DNA of 64,000 bases, from contig NZ_JASHJL010000011.1 of the NCBI RefSeq assembly GCF_030733205.1, positions 1 to 64,000 on the forward strand, read 5' to 3'. The stretch comes from Mameliella sp. MMSF_3455. GTDB taxonomy: Bacteria > Pseudomonadota > Alphaproteobacteria > Rhodobacterales > Rhodobacteraceae. Positions 54,087 through 62,459 of this stretch are shown in pieces; position 1 is the stretch's first letter, and each line of letters starts with the position of its first letter. Made by a program: the position numbers and the translations under genes. A model generated the notes under the pieces. That model was not told where the DNA came from. It saw only the letters and a program-made list of their open reading frames with translations, and searched no databases.

Positions 54087-54213
54087 TCTGACCTCCGTTT
54101 GCCGCAGACCTAGGCAGAGCCGCGACAAAGGTCCAGCCCCCAACCGGCGCGAGGTTCTTTTCAACGGCGCAGTTCTGCGCTAACCCTCCGTGAAATCTGC
54201 TTGGGGGCGTAAC

Positions 54214-54720
54214 ATGTTCAAACCGGTATCCACCCTCGTACTTGCGGCGATCCTGCTGACAAGCTGCGGTGTAGTACGCGACAGCCGCCTGAACCCGGTG
54301 AACTGGTTCGGGCGCAGCGAGTCGCGCCCAGTGGCCACGGTCAACGAAGAAGTGAACACCCTGATCCCCCGCGCGCGCGAGTCGATCTTTCGCGAGGAAA
54401 AGGACACCACCTATCGCGGAACCGACATGGGCGAAATCACCGAACTGGTGATCGAACGCCGCCCCGGCGGCGCCATTGTCCGCGCGACCACCGTTGCCGA
54501 CTACCAGGGCGCCTTCGACGTCAAGCTGGTCAAGATCGAGGAGGAAAGCGGCGAAGGCACGCTGACCTACGCCTTTCGCGGATTGCAGCCGCGCGGCGCC
54601 AAGGGACCGGCCCAGTCACGGACCCATACGGCGGCCGTCTGGCTGACCGACAACGAACTGCTGGACGTGCGCCTGATCCAGGTCAAGGGCCGGCATAACG
54701 TGCGCAGCGCGCGCCGCTGA
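54214..54720 (+). CDS. lipoprotein of unknown function
   Basis: The 168-residue precursor has a type II signal with lipobox LTSC (Cys18), so the mature protein is lipidated and anchored, probably to the outer membrane. The remainder (SRLNPVNWFGRSESRPV and a beta-rich domain with DMGEITELVIERRPGG) is not a family I can name. It starts at 54214 with GGGGGC before it. It is divergent from sufE and convergent with rnd. Confidence 0.85.
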   Translation: MFKPVSTLVLAAILLTSCGVVRDSRLNPVNWFGRSESRPVATVNEEVNTLIPRARESIFREEKDTTYRGTDMGEITELVIERRPGGAIVRATTVADYQGAFDVKLVKIEEESGEGTLTYAFRGLQPRGAKGPAQSRTHTAAVWLTDNELLDVRLIQVKGRHNVRSARR

Positions 54721-54748
54721 GCGGCGCAGCCCGCTCGCTTAGCGGCGG

Positions 54749-55906
54749 TCAGAGGTCGATGACCTTGACCGCCTTGCCCCGGGCCCCCAGAGCGATCTCA
54801 CCGTCACAGAGACGCAGGGCATCCTCTCCGAAAACTTCTCGCCGCCAGCCGGTCAGCGCGGCCACGTCGCGCTGGCCTGCCGCGATGGCATCCAGGTCCG
54901 AGGCCGGCGCGATGAGCTTGGACGCGACGCCGTAGCTCTCGGTCTTGGCCTTAAGGAGAACGCGCAGAAGGTCGGAGAGAGCCGGGTTCACCTGCAGTTT
55001 CTCGCGGTCGTTCACGACATTGGGCAGGTTCTCCTTGGGGCATTCCTGCCCAGCGGCGACGGCCGCAAGGATTCCGTCGGCGATGGCGCCCTTGCGCGCC
55101 TCACGCAGCAGCAAACGCGACCGGCCCAGATCATTCATGTTCTGCGGTTTTGTCGAGGCCAACTCGACAAGAGCATCGTCCTTGAACACCCGGTTGCGCG
55201 GGATATTGCGTTCCTGCGCATAGGCCTCTCGGAAGGCCGCAAGCTCGCGCACGATGGCCAGGAAGCGGGGCGAGTTCGACCGCGTCTTGACCCGTTTCCA
55301 GGCATCCTCGGGATGGGTCACATAGGTCTGAGGATCGGTCAACACCGCCAGTTCCTCGGCCACCCAGCGGGCGCGGCCGGTCTCTTCCAGCTTGGCGTTC
55401 AGGAATTCGTAGATCTGGCGCAGGTGCGTGACATCCGCCAGCGCATAGGTCTTTTGCGCGTCGGTCAGCGGGCGTCGCGACCAGTCAGTGAACCGCGAAC
55501 TCTTGTCGAGCTGCTGCTTGGCGATCCGCTTGACCAGCGTTTCATAGCCGACCTGTTCCCCGAAACCGCAGACCATCGCGGCCACCTGCGTGTCGAAAAG
55601 CGGCTCTGGGATCACGCCATGATCGACGTGGAAGATTTCCAGATCCTGCCGCGCCGCATGGAAGACCTTGACCACGTCCTTGTTCTGGAACAGCGCCATC
55701 AGCGGGTCCAGCGAAAGATCCCCTTCCAAAGGGTCGACCAGCACTGCATCCGCGTCATCCCGGCCCGGCAAGGCCAGCTGGATCAGGCAGAGTTTGGAGT
55801 AATAGGTCCGCTCCCGCAGGAACTCCGTATCCACGGTCACGTAAGGAACAGAGGCAGCTGCCTCGCAGAAGGCCGCCAGCTCTTCCGTCGTCGTCAAGGT
55901 TTTCAT
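54749..55906 (-). CDS. rnd: ribonuclease D
   Basis: RNase D trims the 3' ends of tRNA precursors and other RNAs in the cytosol. The 385-residue product has the DEDDy exonuclease motifs VDTEFLRERTYYSK, FHAARQDLEIF and TYALADVTHLRQIYEFL. The HRDC domain (about 205-285) includes RELAAFREAYAQERNIPRNR. The start at 55906 has CCGGAGCC in front; a seven-codon upstream extension has no support. It probably helps mature the two tRNAs in this window, among others. Confidence 0.96.
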   Translation of the reverse strand: MKTLTTTEELAAFCEAAASVPYVTVDTEFLRERTYYSKLCLIQLALPGRDDADAVLVDPLEGDLSLDPLMALFQNKDVVKVFHAARQDLEIFHVDHGVIPEPLFDTQVAAMVCGFGEQVGYETLVKRIAKQQLDKSSRFTDWSRRPLTDAQKTYALADVTHLRQIYEFLNAKLEETGRARWVAEELAVLTDPQTYVTHPEDAWKRVKTRSNSPRFLAIVRELAAFREAYAQERNIPRNRVFKDDALVELASTKPQNMNDLGRSRLLLREARKGAIADGILAAVAAGQECPKENLPNVVNDREKLQVNPALSDLLRVLLKAKTESYGVASKLIAPASDLDAIAAGQRDVAALTGWRREVFGEDALRLCDGEIALGARGKAVKVIDL

Positions 55907-56158
55907 GCGGGCTCCGGCTGGATTCACGGGCCAGGTAAGGCCCGCTCCGTGAAAGGTCAGGCAAGGTCATGGCGCCGATGGGCCCCTTGCGTCCGGCCAC
56001 CATAGAACAATCCCCGGGGACATTCAAAGCCCGTCTGGCAAGCCGCACGCCGGATGGCAACCCATCATGAATCGTGATCCGATGCGATCCAAACATTCAT
56101 TTCAAGAATGAAGGCGGCGCGCCTATCTGCCTGTCATCGCAAACAGGAGACCGCCGAT

Positions 56159-56356
56159 ATGACAACCGTCGACCATCACATTCACCAGGCCGCCCCGCGG
56201 TCCGAGAGTGCCGAAACCCCGCGCCTGATCGCCATGATCGTCACCTTGGCGGCGCTGGCGTTCATAGGGCTGGCAGCGCTGAGTGCCCCTGCCTCTGCGC
56301 CTGACCCGGAGGGCTGGCACGGCAACTCCGCGTCGATGCAGCGGCTCGACGGCTAG
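56159..56356 (+). CDS. small single-pass membrane protein
   Basis: The 65-residue protein has one hydrophobic helix (about 20-44, LIAMIVTLAALAFIGLAALS) and a short polar tail containing PDPEGWHGN. CAGGAG lies eight bases before the ATG. I recognise no family. Its only neighbour is the convergent purN gene, which starts six bases past it. It is too short for a confident role, but the ribosome-binding site and clean start support a gene. Confidence 0.6.
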   Translation: MTTVDHHIHQAAPRSESAETPRLIAMIVTLAALAFIGLAALSAPASAPDPEGWHGNSASMQRLDG

Positions 56357-56362
56357 GTGGGC

Positions 56363-56953
56363 TCAGGGCAAGTCCACGCGCGTCCGGTCCCCGGCGGCAA
56401 AGCGGCGCAGGACCGCCGGGTACAGCTGGTGCTCCATCCTGAGCACCCGCTCCGCCAGCGCCTCGGTCCTGTCCCCCGGCAGGATCGGCACCCTTGCCTG
56501 TCCAAGGATCGGGCCGTCGTCCAGTTCCGGCGTCACCTCGTGCACGGTACAGCCGGCCTCCGTGTCGCCCGCCTCGATCGCCCGGGCATGGGTGTTCAGC
56601 CCCCGGTACTTGGGCAAGAGCGAAGGGTGGATGTTGAGCATGCGCCCTTCCCAGGGCGTCACAAATCCCGCTGTCAGGACGCGCATGAACCCGGCAAGAC
56701 ACAGGATGTCCGGATCGTGCGGAGCCAGCGCCTGTTGCAACGCCTCTTCAAAGGCTGAGCGGTCGCCGCCAAAGGGGCGATGATCGACGACAGCGGTCGG
56801 CACGCCGCGCTCCGCCGCCTTCTGCAACCCGCCCGCGTCGGCATTGTTCGACAGGACAAGGACCGGCCGCGCCGGATGGTCTCCGGTCATGCTGTCGACC
56901 AGCGTGACCATGTTGGACCCTCCGCCGGAGATGAAGATGGCGACCCGTTTCAC
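56363..56953 (-). CDS. purN: phosphoribosylglycinamide formyltransferase
   Basis: PurN transfers the formyl group from 10-formyl-tetrahydrofolate to GAR in step three of purine synthesis. The 196-residue product has [16 protein letters not shown] for the GAR site, the catalytic Asn/His in [14 protein letters not shown], and the catalytic Asp in [11 protein letters not shown]. Its start overlaps the purM stop (ATGA), so the two enzymes of successive early steps are co-translated. Confidence 0.97.
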   Translation of the reverse strand: MKRVAIFISGGGSNMVTLVDSMTGDHPARPVLVLSNNADAGGLQKAAERGVPTAVVDHRPFGGDRSAFEEALQQALAPHDPDILCLAGFMRVLTAGFVTPWEGRMLNIHPSLLPKYRGLNTHARAIEAGDTEAGCTVHEVTPELDDGPILGQARVPILPGDRTEALAERVLRMEHQLYPAVLRRFAAGDRTRVDLP

Positions 56954-57996
56954 CCCAGCGACCCGCTGTAGGTGACGCCGTCACCGGAGGTGACGCGGCC
57001 CAGCCGGTACACTTTCTCGCCATGTTCGGCCAGCAGCGCGTCGATGGCATGTTCGCTTTCGGGGTCGACAACGAGGATCATGCCGATGCCGCAGTTGAAG
57101 GTCTTGAGCATTTCGCCCTCTGCGATACCGCCGATGCCGCGCATCCACTTGAAGAGATCCGGCAGGTCCCAGGCATTCAGGTCGATCTCGGCGCCAAGCC
57201 CCTTGGGCAGCACCCGCGGCAGGTTCTCGGTCAGGCCGCCGCCGGTGATATGGGCCAGCGCGTGCACGCCGCCCACGCCGATGGCCCCCAAGGCAGGCTT
57301 GACGTAGAGCCGGGTCGGGGCCAGCAGCGCCTCGCCCAACGTCGCGTCGCCCCAGGGGCAGGCCGCGTCCCAGCCCAGTCCCGACATTTCGACCAGCTTG
57401 CGCACGAGGCTGTAGCCATTGGAATGCACCCCGTCCGAAGCCAGGCCCAGCAGGACGTCGCCGTCCTTGACCCCATCGGGCAGCGCCGCGCCGCGCTCCA
57501 TCGCTCCCACCGCAAAGCCAGCCAGATCGAAATCTCCCGCCGGGTACATGCCCGGCATCTCGGCTGTCTCGCCGCCGATCAGGGCACAGCCCGAGCGCAC
57601 GCATCCCTCGGCGATGCCTTCGACCACCCGCGCGGCGGTCTCTGTCTCCAGCTTGCCGGTGGCAAAGTAGTCGAGGAAAAAGAGCGGCTCTGCCCCCTGG
57701 CAGACCAGATCGTTGACGCACATGGCGACGAGGTCGATGCCGACGCCGTCCACATGGCCGGTGTCGATCGCGATGCGCAGCTTGGTGCCTACGCCATCGG
57801 TGGCCGCCACCAGCACCGGATCGTCGTAGCCCGCCGCCTTGAGATCGAAGAGCGCGCCGAAGCCGCCCAGCCCGCTCATCACGCCCGGACGCGCGGTCCG
57901 TTTCGCGGCCGGCTTGATCCGTTCGACCAGCGCGTTGCCTGCGTCGATATCCACGCCCGCCTGGGCATAGGTCAGCCCGTTCTTGCCATCGCTCAT
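56950..57996 (-). CDS. purM: phosphoribosylformylglycinamidine cyclo-ligase
   Basis: PurM closes the imidazole ring of FGAM to AIR with ATP, step five of purine synthesis. The 348-residue product has the AIRS-family motifs [61 protein letters not shown] and [19 protein letters not shown] precedes the ATG at 57996. Frames opening upstream of that are not conserved. It is paired with purN in the order seen in E. coli and many relatives. Confidence 0.97.
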   Translation of the reverse strand: MSDGKNGLTYAQAGVDIDAGNALVERIKPAAKRTARPGVMSGLGGFGALFDLKAAGYDDPVLVAATDGVGTKLRIAIDTGHVDGVGIDLVAMCVNDLVCQGAEPLFFLDYFATGKLETETAARVVEGIAEGCVRSGCALIGGETAEMPGMYPAGDFDLAGFAVGAMERGAALPDGVKDGDVLLGLASDGVHSNGYSLVRKLVEMSGLGWDAACPWGDATLGEALLAPTRLYVKPALGAIGVGGVHALAHITGGGLTENLPRVLPKGLGAEIDLNAWDLPDLFKWMRGIGGIAEGEMLKTFNCGIGMILVVDPESEHAIDALLAEHGEKVYRLGRVTSGDGVTYSGSLG

Positions 57997-58111
57997 AGGG
58001 ATCTCCTTCAGGCCCGTGCCCGATTTTCGCTCGCGCTTAGCGCATCGTAGGGCGCCCTGCAACGTGGACGCTTGACGCGGCAGGGCGCCGTGGTAGTGAG
58101 AACGTCACGGT

Positions 58112-58188
58112 GGGCCTGTAGCTCAATTGGTTAGAGCAGGGCGCTCATAACGCCTTGGTTGGGGGTTCGAGTCCCTCCGGGCCTACCA
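58112..58188 (+). tRNA. tRNA with anticodon CAT, probably tRNA-Ile2 (lysidine type)
   Basis: The 77-base gene starts GGGCCTG and ends with encoded CCA. The anticodon stem-loop is GGGCG-CTCATAA-CGCCT, giving CAT, and the T-loop has GGTTCGAGTCC. The acceptor C4-G69 and C5-G68 pairs and the anticodon arm resemble tRNA-Ile2, whose CAU is modified to lysidine by TilS, rather than elongator tRNA-Met. The cloverleaf is certain; the amino acid identity is a judgement. Confidence 0.85.
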
Positions 58189-58364
58189 CTCCCGCCGCCT
58201 TTCGATTCGCGGACGCCTCCGTGGTCTGATCGTTGTGATCCGGCCGCTCCGCATCGGCTCTGGCCGCGGGGCCATGCGGGCTGGCTCATGCCTTGTTGAT
58301 GACGGCCAGACATTGCTACGCTCCATCCGCCTTTCCTTTCCACAATTTCCAAGGATACCGATCC

Positions 58365-59762
58365 ATGGCGATCACAACGCTTTCGACAATCGTTAACACC
58401 ACGCAATCCATCGTGTCCGATGACGATCTGCTGATCCTGTCGACCGGCGGCATTGTCTTGTCGGCTGGAGCCGTTTCGGCCCCATCCGGGAACGCCAAGT
58501 TGACAAACTACGGACTCATATACACCGAGGGCAACGCGTTCTCGGACCCCGTCGGCTTCAGCACCATCACCAACTTCGGGACAATGGAAACCAGCAACTT
58601 CCCGGCCGTCATCGACGCTGGCTCAAATGTCGCGCTGACCGGCCTGAGGCTGTTGAACTACGGGGACATCATCGGAAGCGGCGCATTGTCCGATGGTCTT
58701 CTGCTGGCTTCCGGCGGGAACTTTCTCTACAATTACGGGACGATAACGTCCAACTCCGACAATGCGATACAGATCGATTCGACGTTCGAAGGCGGATCGC
58801 ATGCAAACTACATTTTCAACGCCGGACTGCTTCAGTCGAATTCACTAGCAACAATCACCACGGGCGCTGACGTCGAGACGATCCGGAACGATGGCACCAT
58901 CGATTCCGCCAATGCCGCTGCGATCGTTACCGCTGGCGGGGACGACAAAGTTTCCAACAGCGGCAAGATTTTCGGCGACGTCCTCCTTGGCGACGGAGCC
59001 GATCTTTACCGCGGTCTGATAAACGGGTTCGTCGATGGCGAGGTTTTTGGCTCAAACGGCAATGACACTCTGATCGGCAGCGCGGCAGACGATAACCTTT
59101 CCGGCAGCAATGACGATGACCTGCTCGTGGGCCACGACGGCGATGACACCTTGGATGGGGGCACTGGTTTTGACACGCTCTTGGGCGGGGATGGAAACGA
59201 CTCGATGATCGGTGGAAGCTCCGACGACACGGTGAACGGTGGCGCCGGATCCGATACCGTCACCGGCGATGCGGGCAATGACTTGCTGATTGGCGGGGAC
59301 GGCTCCGACCTTCTCGAAGGCGGTTCCGAAAACGACACGATGGAAGGCGGCAACGGGGACGACAGCCTGGAAGGCGACGACGGCAACGACATCCTGCGCG
59401 GCCGCGCGGGAGAAGACGAATTGGTGGGCGGTCTTGGCCGGGATTTCCTGACCGGCGGCCAGGATGCGGATATTTTCGTCTTCCGTTCGCTGGCGGAAAC
59501 GGTCGTGGGCGCCAACCGGGACCAGATCCTGGACTTCGAACAGGGCGTCGACCTGATCGTGGTCGCCGGGCTTTCGCCGGGTGTCTTCGAGTTCCGCGGC
59601 ACCGGTGGATTTGCCCCTTCGGGCAACCCCGAGCTGCGCTTGCTGGAAACCGCCACGGGCTCGACCCTTGTCCTTCTCGATGCCGATGGCGATGGCATAC
59701 AGGATGCGGAAATCCGAGTCGCGGGCGTGACCGGCCTGACGGCGGATGACTTTACACTTTAA
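58365..59762 (+). CDS. RTX calcium-binding protein with beta-solenoid-like N-terminus
   Basis: The 465-residue protein has no Sec signal. The N-terminal half (about 45-230) repeats a motif of the form N-Y/F-G-x-I/L about seven times (LTNYGLI, ITNFGTM, LLNYGDI, LYNYGTI, IFNAGLL, IRNDGTI, VSNSGKI), which suggests a beta-solenoid. The C-terminal half (about 235-400) has calcium nonapeptides (GNDTLIGSAADD, GGDGNDSMIGG). The end (TGLTADDFTL) resembles type I secretion tails. The function is unknown. AAGGA precedes the ATG at 58365. Confidence 0.88.
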   Translation: MAITTLSTIVNTTQSIVSDDDLLILSTGGIVLSAGAVSAPSGNAKLTNYGLIYTEGNAFSDPVGFSTITNFGTMETSNFPAVIDAGSNVALTGLRLLNYGDIIGSGALSDGLLLASGGNFLYNYGTITSNSDNAIQIDSTFEGGSHANYIFNAGLLQSNSLATITTGADVETIRNDGTIDSANAAAIVTAGGDDKVSNSGKIFGDVLLGDGADLYRGLINGFVDGEVFGSNGNDTLIGSAADDNLSGSNDDDLLVGHDGDDTLDGGTGFDTLLGGDGNDSMIGGSSDDTVNGGAGSDTVTGDAGNDLLIGGDGSDLLEGGSENDTMEGGNGDDSLEGDDGNDILRGRAGEDELVGGLGRDFLTGGQDADIFVFRSLAETVVGANRDQILDFEQGVDLIVVAGLSPGVFEFRGTGGFAPSGNPELRLLETATGSTLVLLDADGDGIQDAEIRVAGVTGLTADDFTL

Positions 59763-59801
59763 CGAAAAGGGGCGCGCCCTGCCCGCCCGGGCGCGCCCGG
59801 A

Positions 59802-61337
59802 TCACCGGCCCTTGAACAAGCTGCCTAGGACGCCGCGCACGATGCGGCGTCCGGTTGTGCCGGTCAGTTCCTTCATCACCATGTCGCCCATCGCCCGGCC
59901 AAAGCTCTTGCCGCGCCGTACCGGGCGAGAGGTCGACCGGCTGACGCGCGCGCCCGAATACCGCCGGGCTGCGCGGAATTCACGCGCCGCGGCTTCTTCC
60001 TCTTCGCGCTCTGCTGCCTCGGCGGCCTTTGCCGCGGCCTCGGCCCGGGCGCGCAGGATCTCGTGGGCGGAGTCCCGGTCGATGGCAGTGTCGTATTTCC
60101 CGGCCATCTCCGACCCGGCCATAACGGCGCGTCGCTCAGCCTCGGTGATTGGGCCCAGTTGCGAGGACGGCGGACGGATCAACGTGCGCTGCGCGATTCC
60201 GGGCGCGCCTTTCGCCTCGAGAAACGATGTCACGGCCTCGCCCACGCCGACCGTACGGATCGCCTCTTCGATGTCGAAGGCAGGGTTTTCGCGGTAGGTC
60301 TCGGCGGCCAGTCGCAGTGCCCGCTTGTCGCGTGCGGTGAAGGCCCGCAAGGCATGCTGGACCCGGTTGCCAAGCTGGCCCAGCACATCCTCTGGGATAT
60401 CGTCCGGCGACTGGGTGACGAAATAGACGCCGACCCCCTTGGACCGGATCAGGCGCGCCACCTGTTCCACCTTGTCCACCAGTGCCTTGGGGGCGTCGTC
60501 GAACAGCAAGTGCGCCTCGTCGAAGAAAAAGACAAGCCGCGGCTTCTCGGGGTCGCCCACCTCTGGCAGTTCCTCGAAAAGTTCGGACAAGAGCCACAGC
60601 AGGAAGGTCGCGTAGAGGCGCGGTCGCGCCATCAGCTTGTCGGCGGCTAATACGTTGACCATGCCCCGTCCATCCGCCGCAACCTGCATCAGGTCCGCCA
60701 AGTCCAGCGCCGGTTCGCCAAAGAACGCTGCGCCACCTTCGTTTTCCAGCACCAGCAGACGCCGCTGGATCGCGCCAATGGAGACGACGGAGATATTGCC
60801 ATAGCGTAGCGACAGGTCCTTGCGGTTCTCCCCCAGCCAGACCAGCATCGCCCGCAGGTCATCGAGGTCCAGCAGCGCCAACCCCTCCTCGTCACTGAGC
60901 CGGAAGGCGATGTTCAGGATGCCCTCCTGCGCCTCGCTGAGATCCAGCAGGCGCGACAGCATCAGCGGCCCCATCTCCGTCACCGTGGTGCGCACCGGGT
61001 GGCCCTGGGCACCGAAGAGGTCCCAGAACCTGACCGGAAAGGCATCATAGGCGAAATCGTCGAACCCCATCTTGGCGCAGCGATCCATGAAAGCGCCGTG
61101 CAGCTTGTGCGTCTCGTTGCCCGCAACCGCCAGACCCGACAGGTCGCCTTTCACGTCGGACAGAAACACCGGCACACCGGCGGCGGAAAACCCCTCGGCC
61201 AGGATCTGAAGCGTGACGGTCTTGCCGGTGCCCGTCGCCCCCGCCACCAGCCCGTGCCGGTTGGCATAGCCAAGGTCCAGAAACTGCCTGACGTCATGAC
61301 TCTCGCCCGCGCCACCCACGAAAACCGCCTTGTTCAT
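59802..61337 (-). CDS. HerA-like ATPase (DUF853 family)
   Basis: The 511-residue cytosolic protein has Walker A GATGTGKT (33-40) and Walker B LVFFFDEAHLLFDD. DIPEDVLGQLGNRVQHALRAF holds the FtsK/HerA arginine-finger region. It ends in a Lys/Arg/Glu-rich coil. It is the DUF853 group of HerA-related ATPases of unclear function, possibly DNA translocation or repair. The start at 61337 has GGGGGATC in front. No nurA or other end-processing partner gene is adjacent. Confidence 0.92.
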   Translation of the reverse strand: MNKAVFVGGAGESHDVRQFLDLGYANRHGLVAGATGTGKTVTLQILAEGFSAAGVPVFLSDVKGDLSGLAVAGNETHKLHGAFMDRCAKMGFDDFAYDAFPVRFWDLFGAQGHPVRTTVTEMGPLMLSRLLDLSEAQEGILNIAFRLSDEEGLALLDLDDLRAMLVWLGENRKDLSLRYGNISVVSIGAIQRRLLVLENEGGAAFFGEPALDLADLMQVAADGRGMVNVLAADKLMARPRLYATFLLWLLSELFEELPEVGDPEKPRLVFFFDEAHLLFDDAPKALVDKVEQVARLIRSKGVGVYFVTQSPDDIPEDVLGQLGNRVQHALRAFTARDKRALRLAAETYRENPAFDIEEAIRTVGVGEAVTSFLEAKGAPGIAQRTLIRPPSSQLGPITEAERRAVMAGSEMAGKYDTAIDRDSAHEILRARAEAAAKAAEAAEREEEEAAAREFRAARRYSGARVSRSTSRPVRRGKSFGRAMGDMVMKELTGTTGRRIVRGVLGSLFKGR

Positions 61338-61404
61338 GATTGATCCCCCAGCTCGCACGGCATGAACATACAACGTTAACCATTTGATGCCAGTATGTTT
61401 CTGG

Positions 61405-61485
61405 TCCGGGACGACATGTCCTCTCCTGTCCCGGGCAGACTTCCTCCCTGTCAGACTGGCCGCGCCCTAGGGCGCGGCTTTTTTG
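61405..61485 (+). ncRNA. candidate small RNA with anti-Shine-Dalgarno motif
   Basis: A CCGGGAC/GTCCCGG hairpin (61406-61434) is followed by a short segment with CTTCCTCCC (CCTCC at 61443-61447). A perfect GCCGCGCCC/GGGCGCGGC terminator with TTTTTT comes last. CCUCC is the sequence of the 16S anti-Shine-Dalgarno, and alphaproteobacterial cuckoo-type small RNAs carry CCUCCUCCC loops. I see no clear promoter for it. The terminator with no upstream gene is the main evidence. Confidence 0.5.
61459..61485 (+). terminator. strong Rho-independent terminator with no upstream gene
   Basis: GCCGCGCCC and GGGCGCGGC form a near-perfect palindrome followed by TTTTTTG. On the plus strand nothing coding lies upstream for more than 100 bases, as the neighbour gene is divergent. 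Confidence 0.9.
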
Positions 61486-61570
61486 TTCCGGCAGAATTGC
61501 ACCTACTGACGTGAAAAGAAGGTGGAAATCCCTGTTGACCAAGCGCAAGTCTTCTCGTAGCGTCACGACC

Positions 61571-61636
61571 AATGACAAAGTCGGCCGGTCCGACAGGGAG
61601 TGAAATGGAAAGGGGCCCTCGGGCCCCTTTCCTTTT
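61571..61636 (+). ncRNA. candidate short RNA or attenuated leader before ialB
   Basis: A good promoter, TTGACC (61536-61541), 17 bases, TAGCGT (61559-61564), predicts a start near 61571. The transcript would fold GTCGG/CCGAC (61580-61594) and end at the terminator 61607-61636, about 66 bases in all. It contains GGGAG and an ATG, but the frame that follows lacks protein features. It may be a small RNA or the prematurely terminated leader of the ialB-type gene 164 bases downstream. Confidence 0.45.
61607..61636 (+). terminator. second strong Rho-independent terminator
   Basis: GGAAAGGGGCCC and GGGCCCCTTTCC form a perfect 12-bp palindrome with loop TC, then TTTTG. It is 164 bases upstream of the ialB-type start. 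Confidence 0.9.
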
Positions 61637-61799
61637 GATCGCAGACGCCCGTCCCCGGGGATACCGGCGCCGAGGCTCTGACAGATGTCCGCGGCATGTC
61701 GCGCATTGCCGCTGCGGCACGGCGGAATTCTTCCCTGACAGTCCGTCCGACGCGTGCTAATCGACAGGTCAGGCAAATGACCGGATTTTAGAGGACATC

Positions 61800-62387
61800 A
61801 TGAAGAAACCGCTTATCCTACTGTCGTTGATCGCCTCGTTGGGCGCAGGCACGGGCTATGCCCAATCCGCCGACGGCGGCGATCCGGCGGCCCAACCGGC
61901 CGATCCGGGAATCGAACTCGGGCAGCCTGTTCGCAACGAACCCTATATCAAAGAGGTCTACGACGACTGGACGCTTGAATGCATCAAGGATCAAGCTGAC
62001 AACGAAGCCTGCACGATGGTTCAGCTCCTGAAAGATCCCCAGAACAACCAGGACATCGCACAGGTCGAAGTCAAAAGGGTCGAGAACGCTGGTCAGATCG
62101 CGGCGCTTGTGACCGTCATCGTTCCCCTTGAAAGCTCACTGAAACATGGCCTCAAGGTGTCCATCGACGGGCGCGAAGGCAAGCAATACCCCTATGACGT
62201 CTGCTCGCGTATCGGCTGCATGTCGAGATATGGACTCGTCGCTGAGGACGTCGAGGCCTACAAGGCCGGGAATGTCGCGACGATCACCATTGTGCCGTTT
62301 CTTGCGATGAACCAGCCGATTCCTCTTTCCCTCTCGCTCAAGGGCTTTACCGCCGCCTTGGCGGAGGTCAGCGTCGTCAGGCCCTGA
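61800..62387 (+). CDS. invasion-associated locus B (IalB) family protein
   Basis: The 195-residue precursor has a signal peptide (about 1-22, LILLSLIASLGAGTGYAQSA). The IalB fold follows, with YDDWTLECIKD near the mature N-terminus and DVCSRIGCMSRYG later. Four cysteines (in LEC, EAC, DVC, IGC) probably form two disulphides. First described in Bartonella invasion, such proteins are common in free-living Rhodobacterales, and the role is unclear. AGAGGAC precedes the ATG. A terminator follows. Confidence 0.9.
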   Translation: MKKPLILLSLIASLGAGTGYAQSADGGDPAAQPADPGIELGQPVRNEPYIKEVYDDWTLECIKDQADNEACTMVQLLKDPQNNQDIAQVEVKRVENAGQIAALVTVIVPLESSLKHGLKVSIDGREGKQYPYDVCSRIGCMSRYGLVAEDVEAYKAGNVATITIVPFLAMNQPIPLSLSLKGFTAALAEVSVVRP

Positions 62388-62407
62388 GGCTCTGACCGAA
62401 TTTGGTC

Positions 62408-62440
62408 GGCGCTCCGGAAACCGGGGCGCCGTTTTCGTTT
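62408..62440 (+). terminator. Rho-independent terminator after the ialB-type gene
   Basis: GGCGC-TCCGG and CCGGG-GCGCC pair around AAA and run into GTTTTCGTTT. It lies 21 bases past the ialB-type stop and before the convergent DUF808 gene end. Confidence 0.88.
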
Positions 62441-62459
62441 CCGGTCCACTGCCGGGCGC

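Larger units (their letters stand above)
61338..61799. other. gene-free stretch with two intrinsic terminators
   Basis: No credible coding frame fills these 462 bases between divergent HerA-like and ialB-type genes. It holds two strong plus-strand terminators (61459-61485 and 61607-61636), each preceded by a structured segment but no gene. See the two RNA candidates. The final part (61640-61799) carries the ialB promoter region. Confidence 0.6.

Noticed and set aside
61572-61760. 62-residue frame through the second terminator
   Set aside because: It translates the terminator palindrome, is Arg/Pro-rich, and the DNA is better explained as an RNA leader.
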